Assembly (NCBI GenBank): GCA_963780655.1
Contig: CAWACP010000003.1
Coordinates: 558,001-622,000, forward strand
Source of the DNA: CAWACP01 sp963780655
GTDB taxonomy: Bacteria > Acidobacteriota > Terriglobia > Bryobacterales > Bryobacteraceae
Length of the DNA stretch: 64,000 nucleotides
Direction: 5' to 3'
The notes beneath the pieces were generated by a model. It was not told where the DNA came from, ran no database searches, and saw only the letters and a program-made list of their open reading frames with translations. Positions 14,561-22,488 of this stretch are shown one piece after another. Made by a program: the position numbers and the translations under genes. Every line of letters begins with the position of its first letter. Position 1 is the first letter of the stretch.

Positions 14561-15349
14561 ATGGCCGTGGACCCCTCGGCCATCGTCGCTCCCACCGCGC
14601 GCGTGCACCCGGAAGCCGACGTTGGCCCGCAGTGCGTCATCGCCGATTATTGCGTCATCGAGCAGGACGTCCGCATGGGCGCGTTCTGCCGGCTCGAGCC
14701 GTACGTTTACGTGAAGCGCTGGACGACGCTCGGCGAGCGCAACGAAATCTCCGCCGGCACGGTGCTGAGCACCGATCCGCTGGACAAGAATTTTTCCGGT
14801 GAGCGCAGCTATCTGCGCATCGGCAATGACAATCGCATTCGCGAGCACTACACCATTTCGCGAGGCACGAAGCCGGAGAGCGTCACCGAGATCGGCGACG
14901 GTAACTACATCATGACCTCCGGCCATATCGCGCACAATTGCCGAATCGGCAATCAGACGGTGATTGCCAGTTGTGCGTTGGTGGCCGGCTACGTGGAGAT
15001 CGAGGACCAGGCCTTCATCTCAGGCGGTATCGCGATCCACCAGTTTTCAAAAATCGGCCGGTTGGCGATGGTGGCCGGCATGACGCGCGTGAATCAGGAC
15101 CTGCCGCCATACTTCCTGTATGCCGAGTACGAGGTGAAGCCGCGGGGCCTGAACCTGGTGGGCCTGAAGCGCGCCGGCTTCTCGCGCGACGAGATTGCCG
15201 CGCTGAAATCGGCCTACGTGCTGCTGTATCGGTCCGGCCTCAAACTCGCCGAGGCGCTGGCGCGTATCGAGGCGGAGATCCCCGGCGAGCACGCGCGCCA
15301 TCTGGTGGAGTTCATTCGCGCAAGCAAACGCGGCATCGCACGCGAGTGA
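14561..15349 (+). CDS. lpxA: Acyl-ACP--UDP-N-acetylglucosamine O-acyltransferase
   Basis: LpxA catalyses the first step of lipid A synthesis. The 262-residue protein is of family length, with hexapeptide repeats in the first 190 residues and a C-terminal helical domain (RAGFSRDEIAALKSAYVLLY onward). The catalytic His is seen in TSGHIAHNCRIGN, and the typical NDNRIREHYTISRGT and GGIAIHQFSKIGR segments are intact. The start ATG at 14561 is divergent from lpxD. nadD begins 12 bp downstream on the same strand, so the two are probably cotranscribed although they belong to different pathways. Confidence 0.96.
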   Translation: MAVDPSAIVAPTARVHPEADVGPQCVIADYCVIEQDVRMGAFCRLEPYVYVKRWTTLGERNEISAGTVLSTDPLDKNFSGERSYLRIGNDNRIREHYTISRGTKPESVTEIGDGNYIMTSGHIAHNCRIGNQTVIASCALVAGYVEIEDQAFISGGIAIHQFSKIGRLAMVAGMTRVNQDLPPYFLYAEYEVKPRGLNLVGLKRAGFSRDEIAALKSAYVLLYRSGLKLAEALARIEAEIPGEHARHLVEFIRASKRGIARE

Positions 15350-15361
15350 GTATCCTGTAGC

Positions 15362-15937
15362 TTGACCCTCGCTATCTTCGGCGGTACCTTCGACCCTGTC
15401 CATACCGCCCACATCACTGTCGCACAGGAAGCGGCGGACTCTTTCGGCCTCGCGCGAGTATTATTCGTGCCGGCGGCCCAGCCCCCGCACAAGACCGGCA
15501 ACACCGGCGCCTGCTACGAAGACCGCTTCCGCATGGTGGCGCTGGCCTGCGAGGCCGATCCGCGATTCGAGCCGTCGCGGCTGGAGGAGGCCGACGCAAA
15601 GAGCTACTCCATCGTGACCATCGAGCGCGTGCGCCAGCGGACCGGTGAGACGCCCTGGTTCATCATCGGCGCGGATGCGTTCGCCGAAATCGGAACCTGG
15701 TATCGATGGAAGAACGTCGTGGCCGCCGCGGAATTCATCGTGGTCACGCGGCCCGGTCACGACTACACTGCGCCCGCCGGCGCGCGAGTGCACAGGCTGG
15801 ACACCCTGGCGCTGCCGGTATCGTCATCGGATATCCGCCGCAGCCTTGCCGAGGGACGGATGCCTGAAGAACTGCCGCCCGCCGTCGCCCGCTACATCGC
15901 GGAACACGGGCTGTACGGCTGGCCGGGTCCGGCGTAA
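15362..15937 (+). CDS. nadD: Nicotinate-nucleotide adenylyltransferase
   Basis: NadD adenylates nicotinate mononucleotide in NAD synthesis. The 191-residue protein has the nucleotidyltransferase signature FGGTFDPVHTAHI at its N-terminus and the late motif VSSSDIRRSL, both diagnostic. The middle segment ETPWFIIGADAFAEIGTWY is also family-typical. The start is a TTG at 15362, 12 bp after lpxA; no ATG is available ahead of the GGTFDP motif in this frame. It converges on a secreted unknown gene ending at 15945. Confidence 0.95.
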   Translation: MTLAIFGGTFDPVHTAHITVAQEAADSFGLARVLFVPAAQPPHKTGNTGACYEDRFRMVALACEADPRFEPSRLEEADAKSYSIVTIERVRQRTGETPWFIIGADAFAEIGTWYRWKNVVAAAEFIVVTRPGHDYTAPAGARVHRLDTLALPVSSSDIRRSLAEGRMPEELPPAVARYIAEHGLYGWPGPA

Positions 15938-15944
15938 TGCGGCG

Positions 15945-16430
15945 TCAGCGCGTGGCGGACGTGCGACCGCCCGGGTCCACGGTCCAACCGAGCGATGGCG
16001 TGGTCCCCTGCAGCACGGCCGTCGTCTTGCCAGTACTGTTGTCATAAATCTCGAGCCATACGGCGAGCTGACAAAGAGGGGGCGATTGCGGATCCGGATC
16101 GGGCGAGATCACCCCGCGGACCTCGGTTCGGGGCGACGGCGCCGGAATGTCCGTGGCGCTGTTCAGGGTGATGGAGACGGTTTGGCCCGGAGCGATCAGT
16201 GCGAAGTTCTGCGATTTCAGCATCTGGCCGTTCTCATCGCGGATGGTGAGGGAAGCCGAGCACGTCGAGTAGGTCAGCAGCGGCACGGGAAGATCGGGCC
16301 GGGTAGCGTTGAGTCGAGCGCCTTGCCCGGCGGCAACGCCCACCAGGGCCGTCGTGACAACCGGTCCAATGTTGATCTGCGCCATAGCCGTGGAAGCGGC
16401 CACCAGGGTGAAAAAGTATCGATGAAGCAT
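15945..16430 (-). CDS. Small secreted protein of unknown function
   Basis: A 161-residue product with an N-terminal signal peptide (MLHRYFFTLVAASTAMAQ, cleavage about residue 18). The mature part is beta-rich, with LTIRDENGQMLKSQNFALI and VSITLNSATD resembling an immunoglobulin-like or carbohydrate-binding beta sandwich. A Pro-rich stretch (DIPAPSPRTE and SPDPDPQSPPL) interrupts it. I do not recognise the family. It stands alone, convergent with nadD, and the upstream 120 bp hold no other gene. Confidence 0.72.
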   Translation of the reverse strand: MLHRYFFTLVAASTAMAQINIGPVVTTALVGVAAGQGARLNATRPDLPVPLLTYSTCSASLTIRDENGQMLKSQNFALIAPGQTVSITLNSATDIPAPSPRTEVRGVISPDPDPQSPPLCQLAVWLEIYDNSTGKTTAVLQGTTPSLGWTVDPGGRTSATR

Positions 16431-16548
16431 AGATGTCCTCCTCGCAGGATACGGGTGTGCAGAATTGTAGCGCGATTCCGTAAGGGAGGGATCTAACGAG
16501 TTCTAAACTGGGCTAACGCAGCCGGGTGGCGCCTCAGAGCAATCCGAT

Positions 16549-16770
16549 TCAGGCAGCGACTTCCACGTAGTCAACCGAGGAACTCGGCTCCGGAACGGGT
16601 TCGCCGACCTCTCGCATGGCTTCGAAGTGCGCCAGGAGGGCATCCTGGAGGTTACGCCGCGTCTCCTCCTCGGTGTCGCCTGCGGCCGCGCAGCCGGCGA
16701 CATCGGGCGAATAGGCCGAGTAGCCCGTGGTCGTGCGCTCAATAACGATTGCGTACCTTCGCAGGCTCAT
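16549..16770 (-). CDS. HicB-like antitoxin-family protein
   Basis: The 73-residue protein shows the HicB partial RNase H-fold pattern: strand ERTTTGYSAYSPDVAGCAAAG, then a helix with EEETRRNLQDALLAHFEAM and a short tail. HicB proteins usually neutralise the mRNA-cleaving HicA toxin. No HicA gene with its usual GSHHxF-type motif is seen nearby. A short upstream frame (16767-16910) ends in a TGA that overlaps this ATG and could be a coupled partner. This copy may be an orphan or have another role. Confidence 0.7.
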   Translation of the reverse strand: MSLRRYAIVIERTTTGYSAYSPDVAGCAAAGDTEEETRRNLQDALLAHFEAMREVGEPVPEPSSSVDYVEVAA

Positions 16771-16910
16771 TTCAACCCCGCCTTTCTGAGTATATCGATC
16801 GCCTGCTCATCGCTCAGGCGCAAGCAGAGGAACTGACCCTTCAGCTCGTTCGGTAGCCGGCGTTCGCGCCTGTCCTCATTGCTAAACTGGTTTCTTGCGC
16901 TCGAACGCAC
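16767..16910 (-). CDS. Possible small ORF translationally coupled to the HicB-like gene
   Basis: A 47-codon frame from a GTG at 16910 ends in a TGA overlapping the HicB-like start (ATGA). The C-terminal part reads NELKGQFLCLRLSDEQAID then ILRKAGLK, which is plausible as a helix pair, and the frame is rich in Arg and Leu. The start is uncertain, its 5' end overlaps the start of mqnA on the other strand, and no known toxin motif is visible. It may be a real small partner or a chance frame. Confidence 0.3.
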   Translation of the reverse strand: MRSSARNQFSNEDRRERRLPNELKGQFLCLRLSDEQAIDILRKAGLK

Positions 16911-17698
16911 TGCCAAACGTCTGCGCTGTCAGCTATCTCAATACCGTGCCGCTGGTGCGGGGACTACTGCGCGGTCCCCAGCGCGGCCGCTACAACGTCT
17001 CGTTCGCCATTCCCTCCGAATGCGCCGACCGCCTCGCTGACGGGCGCGCCGATATCGGCATCGTTCCCGTCGTGGAAGTGGAGCGTCTCGGGCTCCGGAT
17101 GATTCCGGGCGCGTGCATCGCCAGCGACGGCCCCGTCCGCAGCATCCTGCTGATTTCGAAAGTCCCGTTCGACGAGATCCGCACGCTCGCCGCCGACAGC
17201 AGCTCCCGGACCTCCGTCCAACTCGCGCGCGTGATCCTGGCGCACCGCTACGATGCCGAGCCCGTGCTGCTGCCGCACGCTCCCGACCTTGACGCAATGC
17301 TCGACGCCGCCGACGCCGCGCTGGTGATCGGCGATCCCGCGCTGGCCGTCGACCCGGCGGCGCTTCCCTACCGCTGGCTTGATCTGGGGGCCGAATGGAA
17401 ACTGCTCACCGGCCTGCCCATGGTATTCGCCGTCTGGGCCGCGCGGGCCGCCGTCCCCGAGTCCGCGTACTCCGCCTCGGATTTCGTCGAATCGGCGGAA
17501 TACGGCATGGCCGACCTCGACCGCATCGTCTCCGAAGAGCACGTCAGCCGCGGGATGCCCGAGTCGCTCATCCGCGACTACCTCACCCGCAACGTGACCT
17601 TCCTTCTTCGCGACAATAGAATAGAAGGAATGCGCCGCTTCCTCACGCTCGCGAGGGAGCTGCCACTCGAGAGTTCCGCCACGAAGATCGCCCTATGA
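16895..17698 (+). CDS. mqnA: Chorismate dehydratase (futalosine menaquinone pathway)
   Basis: MqnA converts chorismate to 3-(1-carboxyvinyl)oxybenzoate, the first step of the futalosine route to menaquinone. The 267-residue protein has the periplasmic-binding-protein-like fold; the N-terminal CAVSYLNTVPLVRGL matches the SYLNTxPL motif of the family, and PSECADRLADGRADIGIVPV is the usual next block. The start is a TTG at 16895. Its stop overlaps the mqnC start (ATGA at 17695), and both are in the expected pathway order. The presence of this route, rather than the classical men genes, is consistent with Acidobacteriota. Confidence 0.9.
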   Translation: MRSNALPNVCAVSYLNTVPLVRGLLRGPQRGRYNVSFAIPSECADRLADGRADIGIVPVVEVERLGLRMIPGACIASDGPVRSILLISKVPFDEIRTLAADSSSRTSVQLARVILAHRYDAEPVLLPHAPDLDAMLDAADAALVIGDPALAVDPAALPYRWLDLGAEWKLLTGLPMVFAVWAARAAVPESAYSASDFVESAEYGMADLDRIVSEEHVSRGMPESLIRDYLTRNVTFLLRDNRIEGMRRFLTLARELPLESSATKIAL

Positions 17699-18729
17699 TG
17701 ACCCGCAACGAAGCCATCGACCTGTTTCAAAGCGACGATCTGATCGGCATCGGCATGGCTGCCGACGCGGTCCGGCGCAGGCTGCATCCGGAAGGCGTCG
17801 TCACCTACATCATCGATCGCAACATCAACTACACGAACTTCTGCACCGAGTACTGCAGCTTCTGCGCGTTCTATCGCCCGATGGGGCACAACGAAGGCTA
17901 CATCCTGCCGAAGGAAGTCATCTTTCAGAAGATTCAGGAGACCGTCGACCTGGGCGGCACGGGCATTCTCATGCAGGGAGGCCTGCATCCGGACCTGAAG
18001 ATCGAGTGGTACGAAGATCTGCTGAGCTCGATCAAGCAGCGGTTTCCGGAAGTCTGGCTGCACTGCTTCTCGGCGCCCGAGATCGGCAACATCGCCGAAG
18101 TGAGCGGGCTGTCGCTGCGCGACACGATTGCGCGCTTGCGCGACGCCGGTCTTGATTCCATCCCCGGCGGCGGCGCGGAAATTCTGGACGACGGCGTCCG
18201 CCATCGGATCAGCCGCCTGAAGTGCAGCGTGAACGAGTGGGAGGACATGCACCGTACCGCGCACTCGCTGGGCATGCGGACCACCGCCACGATGATGTTC
18301 GGATGCGGCGAGACGGTGGAGCAGCGGATGAATCACTTCGATCTGGTGCGCCGCATTCAGGAGGACACCGGCGGCTTCACGGCGTTCATCCCGTGGCCGT
18401 TCCAGCGCGAAAACACATCGCTCGGCCGCTTCATCAAACAGGAAGCGACGGCGGTGGAGTACCTGCGCCTGCTGGCGATTTCGCGGCTGTACCTGGAGAA
18501 CATCGAGCACATCCAGTCTTCCTGGGTGACGCCCGGCCTGAAGACGTGCCAGATGGGTCTGCGCTTCGGCGGCAACGACGTGGGCAGCATCATGATCGAG
18601 GAGAACGTGGTGTCGGCCGCAGGCGCGCATCACCGCGCAACGGAAGAAGAGCTACGCCGCCTGATCCGCGACGCCGGCTTCACGCCGAAGCAGCGCGACA
18701 CGCTGTATCGCACGTACTTTCTGAACTGA
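17695..18729 (+). CDS. mqnC: Cyclic dehypoxanthine futalosine synthase (radical SAM)
   Basis: MqnC cyclises dehypoxanthine futalosine in the menaquinone pathway. The 344-residue protein binds a [4Fe-4S] cluster through Cys50, Cys54 and Cys57 (NFCTEYCSFCAFYR), the CxxxCxxC radical SAM motif. Other family segments include GGTGILMQGGLHPDL, CFSAPEIGNIAEVSGL and SIPGGGAEILDDGVR. It is translationally coupled to mqnA by a 4-bp overlap. MqnE and CofH are related, so the exact subgroup was assigned from the mqnA neighbour and the INYTNFCTEYC pattern. Confidence 0.92.
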   Translation: MMTRNEAIDLFQSDDLIGIGMAADAVRRRLHPEGVVTYIIDRNINYTNFCTEYCSFCAFYRPMGHNEGYILPKEVIFQKIQETVDLGGTGILMQGGLHPDLKIEWYEDLLSSIKQRFPEVWLHCFSAPEIGNIAEVSGLSLRDTIARLRDAGLDSIPGGGAEILDDGVRHRISRLKCSVNEWEDMHRTAHSLGMRTTATMMFGCGETVEQRMNHFDLVRRIQEDTGGFTAFIPWPFQRENTSLGRFIKQEATAVEYLRLLAISRLYLENIEHIQSSWVTPGLKTCQMGLRFGGNDVGSIMIEENVVSAAGAHHRATEEELRRLIRDAGFTPKQRDTLYRTYFLN

Positions 18730-18785
18730 AGGAATGCAGGCTGATCGAAACAGCCTCCGGCCAGACGAGTCATACTTTATGAGGA

Positions 18786-19670
18786 ATGGCAGATCCCGTG
18801 CAGGCAGGCGCCGGTCCGGGCGATGGCGAAGAGATCGCCAGCCTGCGCCGGCAACTCGAACTCGCCAACCAGAAACTTGTCGAATCGCACAAGATGGCCT
18901 CGCTCGGGCGTCTGTCGGCCGGAGTCACCCACGAGATCAAGACCCCCATCGGCTCCATCTTCTCCAACAATGACGTCATCCTGCGCTCGCTCGACAGACT
19001 GAAAGACATGCTGAGCGCGGCGCGCGCCGAAGGCGCACCACCGCCGGAGAAGGCCCTCGGCACGCTCGACGTCATCGCCGGACTTACGGCCGTCGACAAG
19101 ATCGCCTGCGAGCGGATCGACTCCGTCATCCGCAGCCTGAAGAGTTTCGCCCGCGTGAACGAAGGCGAGCTGGCGCGCGCTGACATCAACGAGCTATTGC
19201 GTAACACCATCAAGCTCACCAGCACCGTATTCCGCCGCAGGATCGACACGGTAACGGACTTTGGCGAGCTGCCGGAAATCCAGTGCTATCCCGGCATGCT
19301 GAACCAGGTTTTCCTGAATCTTATCGTCAACGCCGGCCAGGCCATCGACGATGAGGGGACCATCACGGTGCGCACTCGCCGCGAAGGCCAGTGCGTCCAT
19401 ATTTCCATTCAGGACACCGGACACGGCATCCCGGCGGAGGCGCGCTCGAAGATCTTCGTCGCCGGTTACACCAGCAAACCGATTGGCGAAGGCGTCGGCC
19501 TGGGACTTTCCATCACGCGTGAGATCGTGGAGGAAGCGCATCACGGCAGAATCTCGTTCGAGAGTGAGACAGGCAAAGGGACCGTGTTTCACGTTATCCT
19601 CCCGATTGATCAGCACTCGGGCGAACAGGACAGGAGCAGCGATTGGCAGACAACGGACAACCGCACGTAA
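18786..19670 (+). CDS. Sensor histidine kinase, soluble, complete ATP-binding site
   Basis: The 294-residue protein has an N-terminal coiled-coil-like segment (EEIASLRRQLELANQKLVE), a HisKA domain with His49 in SAGVTHEIKTPIGS, and a HATPase domain. The N-box LNQVFLNLIVNAGQAI, G1 IQDTGHGIPAEA and G2 GEGVGLGLSITREIV are intact, so it should be an active kinase. There is no transmembrane segment or sensor domain. It starts 56 bp after mqnC, and the response regulator frame overlaps its end by 28 bp. These two form a likely pair. Confidence 0.92.
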   Translation: MADPVQAGAGPGDGEEIASLRRQLELANQKLVESHKMASLGRLSAGVTHEIKTPIGSIFSNNDVILRSLDRLKDMLSAARAEGAPPPEKALGTLDVIAGLTAVDKIACERIDSVIRSLKSFARVNEGELARADINELLRNTIKLTSTVFRRRIDTVTDFGELPEIQCYPGMLNQVFLNLIVNAGQAIDDEGTITVRTRREGQCVHISIQDTGHGIPAEARSKIFVAGYTSKPIGEGVGLGLSITREIVEEAHHGRISFESETGKGTVFHVILPIDQHSGEQDRSSDWQTTDNRT

Positions 19671-20122
19671 TGATCGTCGACGACGAGGACATGGTTATAA
19701 CCAGCATCAGGGCGTTCCTGCAACTGGAGACGGAGTACTCCGTGCACGGATTCACGAATCCGGCGGAAGCGGTGGAATGGCTGAAGACGTCGCCCGTCGA
19801 TGTGGTGGTGAGCGATTATCTGATGCCGAAGATGAACGGCATTCAGTTGCTGGTGAAAGCTCGCGAGTATCAGCCGGAGGCCGCCCGCGTCCTGTTGACG
19901 GGCCATGCCGACAAGCAGAGCGCCATTCAGGCCATTAACGACGTGGGCTTGTACCAGTATCTGGAGAAGCCCTGGGATAACTCGCAGCTCCTGCTGGTCA
20001 TCCGCAGCGCCATCGAGCGCACGCAGTTGCTCCGCCAGCTTCGCGACAAAGTGACGGAGCTGGACGCCGCCCAGGGTAATCTGAAGGATGTGCAGAGCCG
20101 TCTGCTGCGCGCATTCCTTTAG
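19643..20122 (+). CDS. Response regulator, receiver domain with short coiled-coil tail
   Basis: The 159-residue protein is a receiver domain with acidic pocket Asp13-Asp14 (MIVDDEDMV), phosphoacceptor Asp58 (VVVSDYLMPKMNG), Thr in VLLTGHAD and Lys in YLEKPWDN. After the receiver, a 40-residue coiled-coil tail (TQLLRQLRDKVTELDAAQGN) replaces an output domain, as in RpfG- or HDOD-less regulators that work through protein contacts. The TTG start at 19643 overlaps the kinase gene, making it the cognate receiver. The tail has no helix-turn-helix, so it is not a direct DNA binder. Confidence 0.88.
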   Translation: MADNGQPHVMIVDDEDMVITSIRAFLQLETEYSVHGFTNPAEAVEWLKTSPVDVVVSDYLMPKMNGIQLLVKAREYQPEAARVLLTGHADKQSAIQAINDVGLYQYLEKPWDNSQLLLVIRSAIERTQLLRQLRDKVTELDAAQGNLKDVQSRLLRAFL

Positions 20123-20125
20123 ACA

Positions 20126-21688
20126 ATGAAAAAACTATTAACGCTACTCTTCGCGGCGCTCGCGCTCGCGGTTTCGCCGGTGTGGTGCGCGGAGCGGCCG
20201 AAGCTGGTGGTGGCCGTTGTGGTGGATCAGTTTCGCTACGATTATCTGATTCGCTTCCGGAGCGAGTACAAGGCCGGCTTCGCGCGCATGTACAAAGAAG
20301 GCGCCGTATTCACCGACGCGCATCACAATCACTTCCCCACCGTCACGGCCATCGGCCACTCCACGTTTCTGAGCGGCGCGCCCCCATCCATGAGCGGCAT
20401 CGTCGGTAATGCCTGGTACGATCGCGAAACCAATGGGGAGGTGACCAGCGTCTCCGACCCGCGTGTGCGCCTTCTCGGCGGCAATCGCGAGACCGAGGGC
20501 GAATCGCCGAGCAAGATGCTGGTGAGCACCATCGGCGACGAGTTGAAGATGTCCGGCAGAGGTACGAAGGTGATCGGCATCTCCATTAAGGACCGCTCTG
20601 CCATCCTGCCGTCGGGCCACATGGCCGACGCCGCGTACTGGTTCGATGCGGCGTCGGGCGACTGGGTGAGCAGCAGTTACTATTTCAAGGACCTGCCGCG
20701 GTGGGTCAAAGAGTACAACCAGAGCAGGCCCGCGGACAAATTCCTCGGCGAGGAATGGAAGCCTTCGGCTCCCTTCCTGGGCGCTCCGGCCACGTTCGGA
20801 ACACTCGACGCAACGCCGGGCCCATCATTCTACGCGAGCCTCGAGGCCACTCCTTACGGGAACGAACTGGTGGAGCAGTTCACGGAGCGCGCAATTGACG
20901 CGGAGGAGCTCGGCCGGCATTCCGGGGTGGACCTGCTGACGGTCAGCTACTCCGCGAACGACTATGTGGGCCATGCCTTCGGTCCCGATTCGGCAAGGGT
21001 TCATGACATGTGCCTGCGGACCGACGAAGTGCTGGGACGGCTGCTCAACTATCTCGATCGGAAAATCGGCCCCGGCAACACGCTGCTGGTGATGATTGCC
21101 GATCACGGCGTCTCGCCCGTTCCCGAGGTGAACCAGGAGCGGAAGATGCCCGGCGGCCGGATCCCGCGGCAACTCGTCCTGCAAACCATACAGTCCGCGC
21201 TGGTCGCTGCATACGGGCAGGGGCAATGGGTGTTGTCCATGCCGGAGATTCTGCCGTATCTGAACTACTCGTTGATACAGGACAAGAAGCTGGACCGCGC
21301 CGAGGTGGAGAAAACCGCAGCAGACGCAGTGCTCGCGCTGCCCCATATCTTCCGCGTTTACACGGGCGAGGACATCCTCACCGGGAACGTGCAGCGCGAT
21401 TCGATCAGCGAGACCATCGCGAATGGTTATTATCAGAAACGCTCCGGCGACCTGTTGATCATCCCCGACCCGTACTATCTGTTCGAAGCCCACGGCACCT
21501 CGCACGGCACGCCGTTCAACTACGACACCCACGTTCCTCTGATCTTCATGGGGCCGGGCGTCCGTCCGGGCATTTATAACGGCCGAGTAGTTATGAACGA
21601 TATCGCGCCGACGCTTTCGGCCATGCTCGACATCGAGGAGCCCAGCGGGTCGATCGGACGGGCGCTCACCGAGATGATCGAGCACTAG
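20126..21688 (+). CDS. PafA-like alkaline phosphatase (type I phosphodiesterase/nucleotide pyrophosphatase fold)
   Basis: The 520-residue protein has a signal peptide (MKKLLTLLFAALALAVSPVW, cleavage near Ala22) and so works in the periplasm or outside. The alkaline phosphatase superfamily site is seen as Asp34 (VVVVDQFRYDYL), the nucleophile Thr72 in HFPTVTAIGHS, and further ligands in VSYSANDYVGHAFGP and MIADHGVSPVPE plus the late HGTSHGTPFNYD. SIKDRSAILPSGH carries the Lys and Arg pair that binds phosphate in PafA-type monoesterases. It starts 3 bp after the response regulator gene, hinting at phosphate- or envelope-linked control, but this is inference. Confidence 0.88.
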   Translation: MKKLLTLLFAALALAVSPVWCAERPKLVVAVVVDQFRYDYLIRFRSEYKAGFARMYKEGAVFTDAHHNHFPTVTAIGHSTFLSGAPPSMSGIVGNAWYDRETNGEVTSVSDPRVRLLGGNRETEGESPSKMLVSTIGDELKMSGRGTKVIGISIKDRSAILPSGHMADAAYWFDAASGDWVSSSYYFKDLPRWVKEYNQSRPADKFLGEEWKPSAPFLGAPATFGTLDATPGPSFYASLEATPYGNELVEQFTERAIDAEELGRHSGVDLLTVSYSANDYVGHAFGPDSARVHDMCLRTDEVLGRLLNYLDRKIGPGNTLLVMIADHGVSPVPEVNQERKMPGGRIPRQLVLQTIQSALVAAYGQGQWVLSMPEILPYLNYSLIQDKKLDRAEVEKTAADAVLALPHIFRVYTGEDILTGNVQRDSISETIANGYYQKRSGDLLIIPDPYYLFEAHGTSHGTPFNYDTHVPLIFMGPGVRPGIYNGRVVMNDIAPTLSAMLDIEEPSGSIGRALTEMIEH

Positions 21689-21726
21689 TTTCATCTGAGT
21701 GCTCTACCACCGATCGTGAAGCGACA

Positions 21727-21748
21727 GTAGAGCAGGCCTTCGGCCTGC
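21727..21748 (+). repeat. Dispersed hairpin repeat A
   Basis: GTAGAGCAGGCCTTCGGC then CTGC: a perfect 7-bp stem GCAGGCC/GGCCTGC with a TTC loop, located 38 bp after the stop of the PafA-like gene. Confidence 0.9.
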
Positions 21749-21823
21749 ACTCGGGAACCGTTCCAGGTGAGATTTCGTCTATCTATGTAGAACAACTGTA
21801 TAAGCCTCATTAAGACTCTTTTC

Positions 21824-21852
21824 TTGACAAGGCGGCCGTCGGGCCTCACAAT
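21824..21852 (+). promoter_or_regulatory. Probable sigma-70-type promoter
   Basis: A perfect TTGACA at 21824-21829 and CACAAT at 21847-21852 with a 17-bp spacer. It is well placed for the gene at 22011, giving a leader of about 150 bp. Confidence 0.5.
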
Positions 21853-22010
21853 GGCTGAAATCGAGAAAGAGGTCGGCTTTGCAGCGCGGCTGCGGTTCTA
21901 AGGTGCGATGTCACGCACTGTAGTTCAGCGGTTCCGCTGCCGATGGTACAGGTGTATCGCCTTCTGCGCGGAGTCCGCGTCGGGGCGGTCACGGCACGCA
22001 GGAGGTCAGA

Positions 22011-22445
22011 ATGTCGGTATATTCATTCGTCCCCCCGGGATCGTCCTATCGTTTGCCCCCCAGCTTCAGCTTCGATGAATACATCGAAATTGAACGCGAA
22101 CTCTGGGCTTTGTTCCCGGAGACCGATGGAAAGCGCGTCAACTTCGTGCAGATGGGCCTCACCGCCCAGATCTTCACCGAAACCGTTGACGACGGGTCTG
22201 AGCTGCGCGCGAATGAAACGTACATTCTGATGCCCTGTTCCGACGGCTGCATGCGGCCCGTGCGCATGGAAGCATGCCGCCGGCTGACCCTCAGCGAATA
22301 CCGCATGGGCCATCTCACCGCGGTGAAACTGATGGGAAAAGTCACCGAGGCCGGCGAGATCATGCGCGAGATCGGCTGCCAGATCCTCGGGCCTGAAGTG
22401 CTGGAAGAAGTCGAACTGCGGATGCGCGAGAGCGATCCTGGCTGA
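22011..22445 (+). CDS. Conserved-looking soluble protein of unknown function
   Basis: The 144-residue protein has a clear ribosome site (GGAGGT 6 bp before the ATG). It has no signal peptide or membrane segment. The N-terminal half includes SFSFDEYIEIERELWALF and the C-terminal half is helical and acidic (VLEEVELRMRESDPG). Two close cysteines (MPCSDGCMRPVRMEACRR) could bind a metal. I do not recognise the family. It is probably transcribed from the promoter at 21824. Confidence 0.7.
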   Translation: MSVYSFVPPGSSYRLPPSFSFDEYIEIERELWALFPETDGKRVNFVQMGLTAQIFTETVDDGSELRANETYILMPCSDGCMRPVRMEACRRLTLSEYRMGHLTAVKLMGKVTEAGEIMREIGCQILGPEVLEEVELRMRESDPG

Positions 22446-22488
22446 TCGGACAGGTCGGTCCAGTGCGCTACGCTGAACTCAGCGCACC

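Larger units (their letters stand above)
21689..22010. other. Intergenic region with repeat A and a promoter
   Basis: This stretch holds a repeat A hairpin (21727-21748) and a promoter-like element (21824-21852). Nothing that codes for a protein or a recognisable RNA was seen in the rest; the 5' untranslated region of the 22011 gene is about 150 bp long and GC-rich. Confidence 0.6.
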
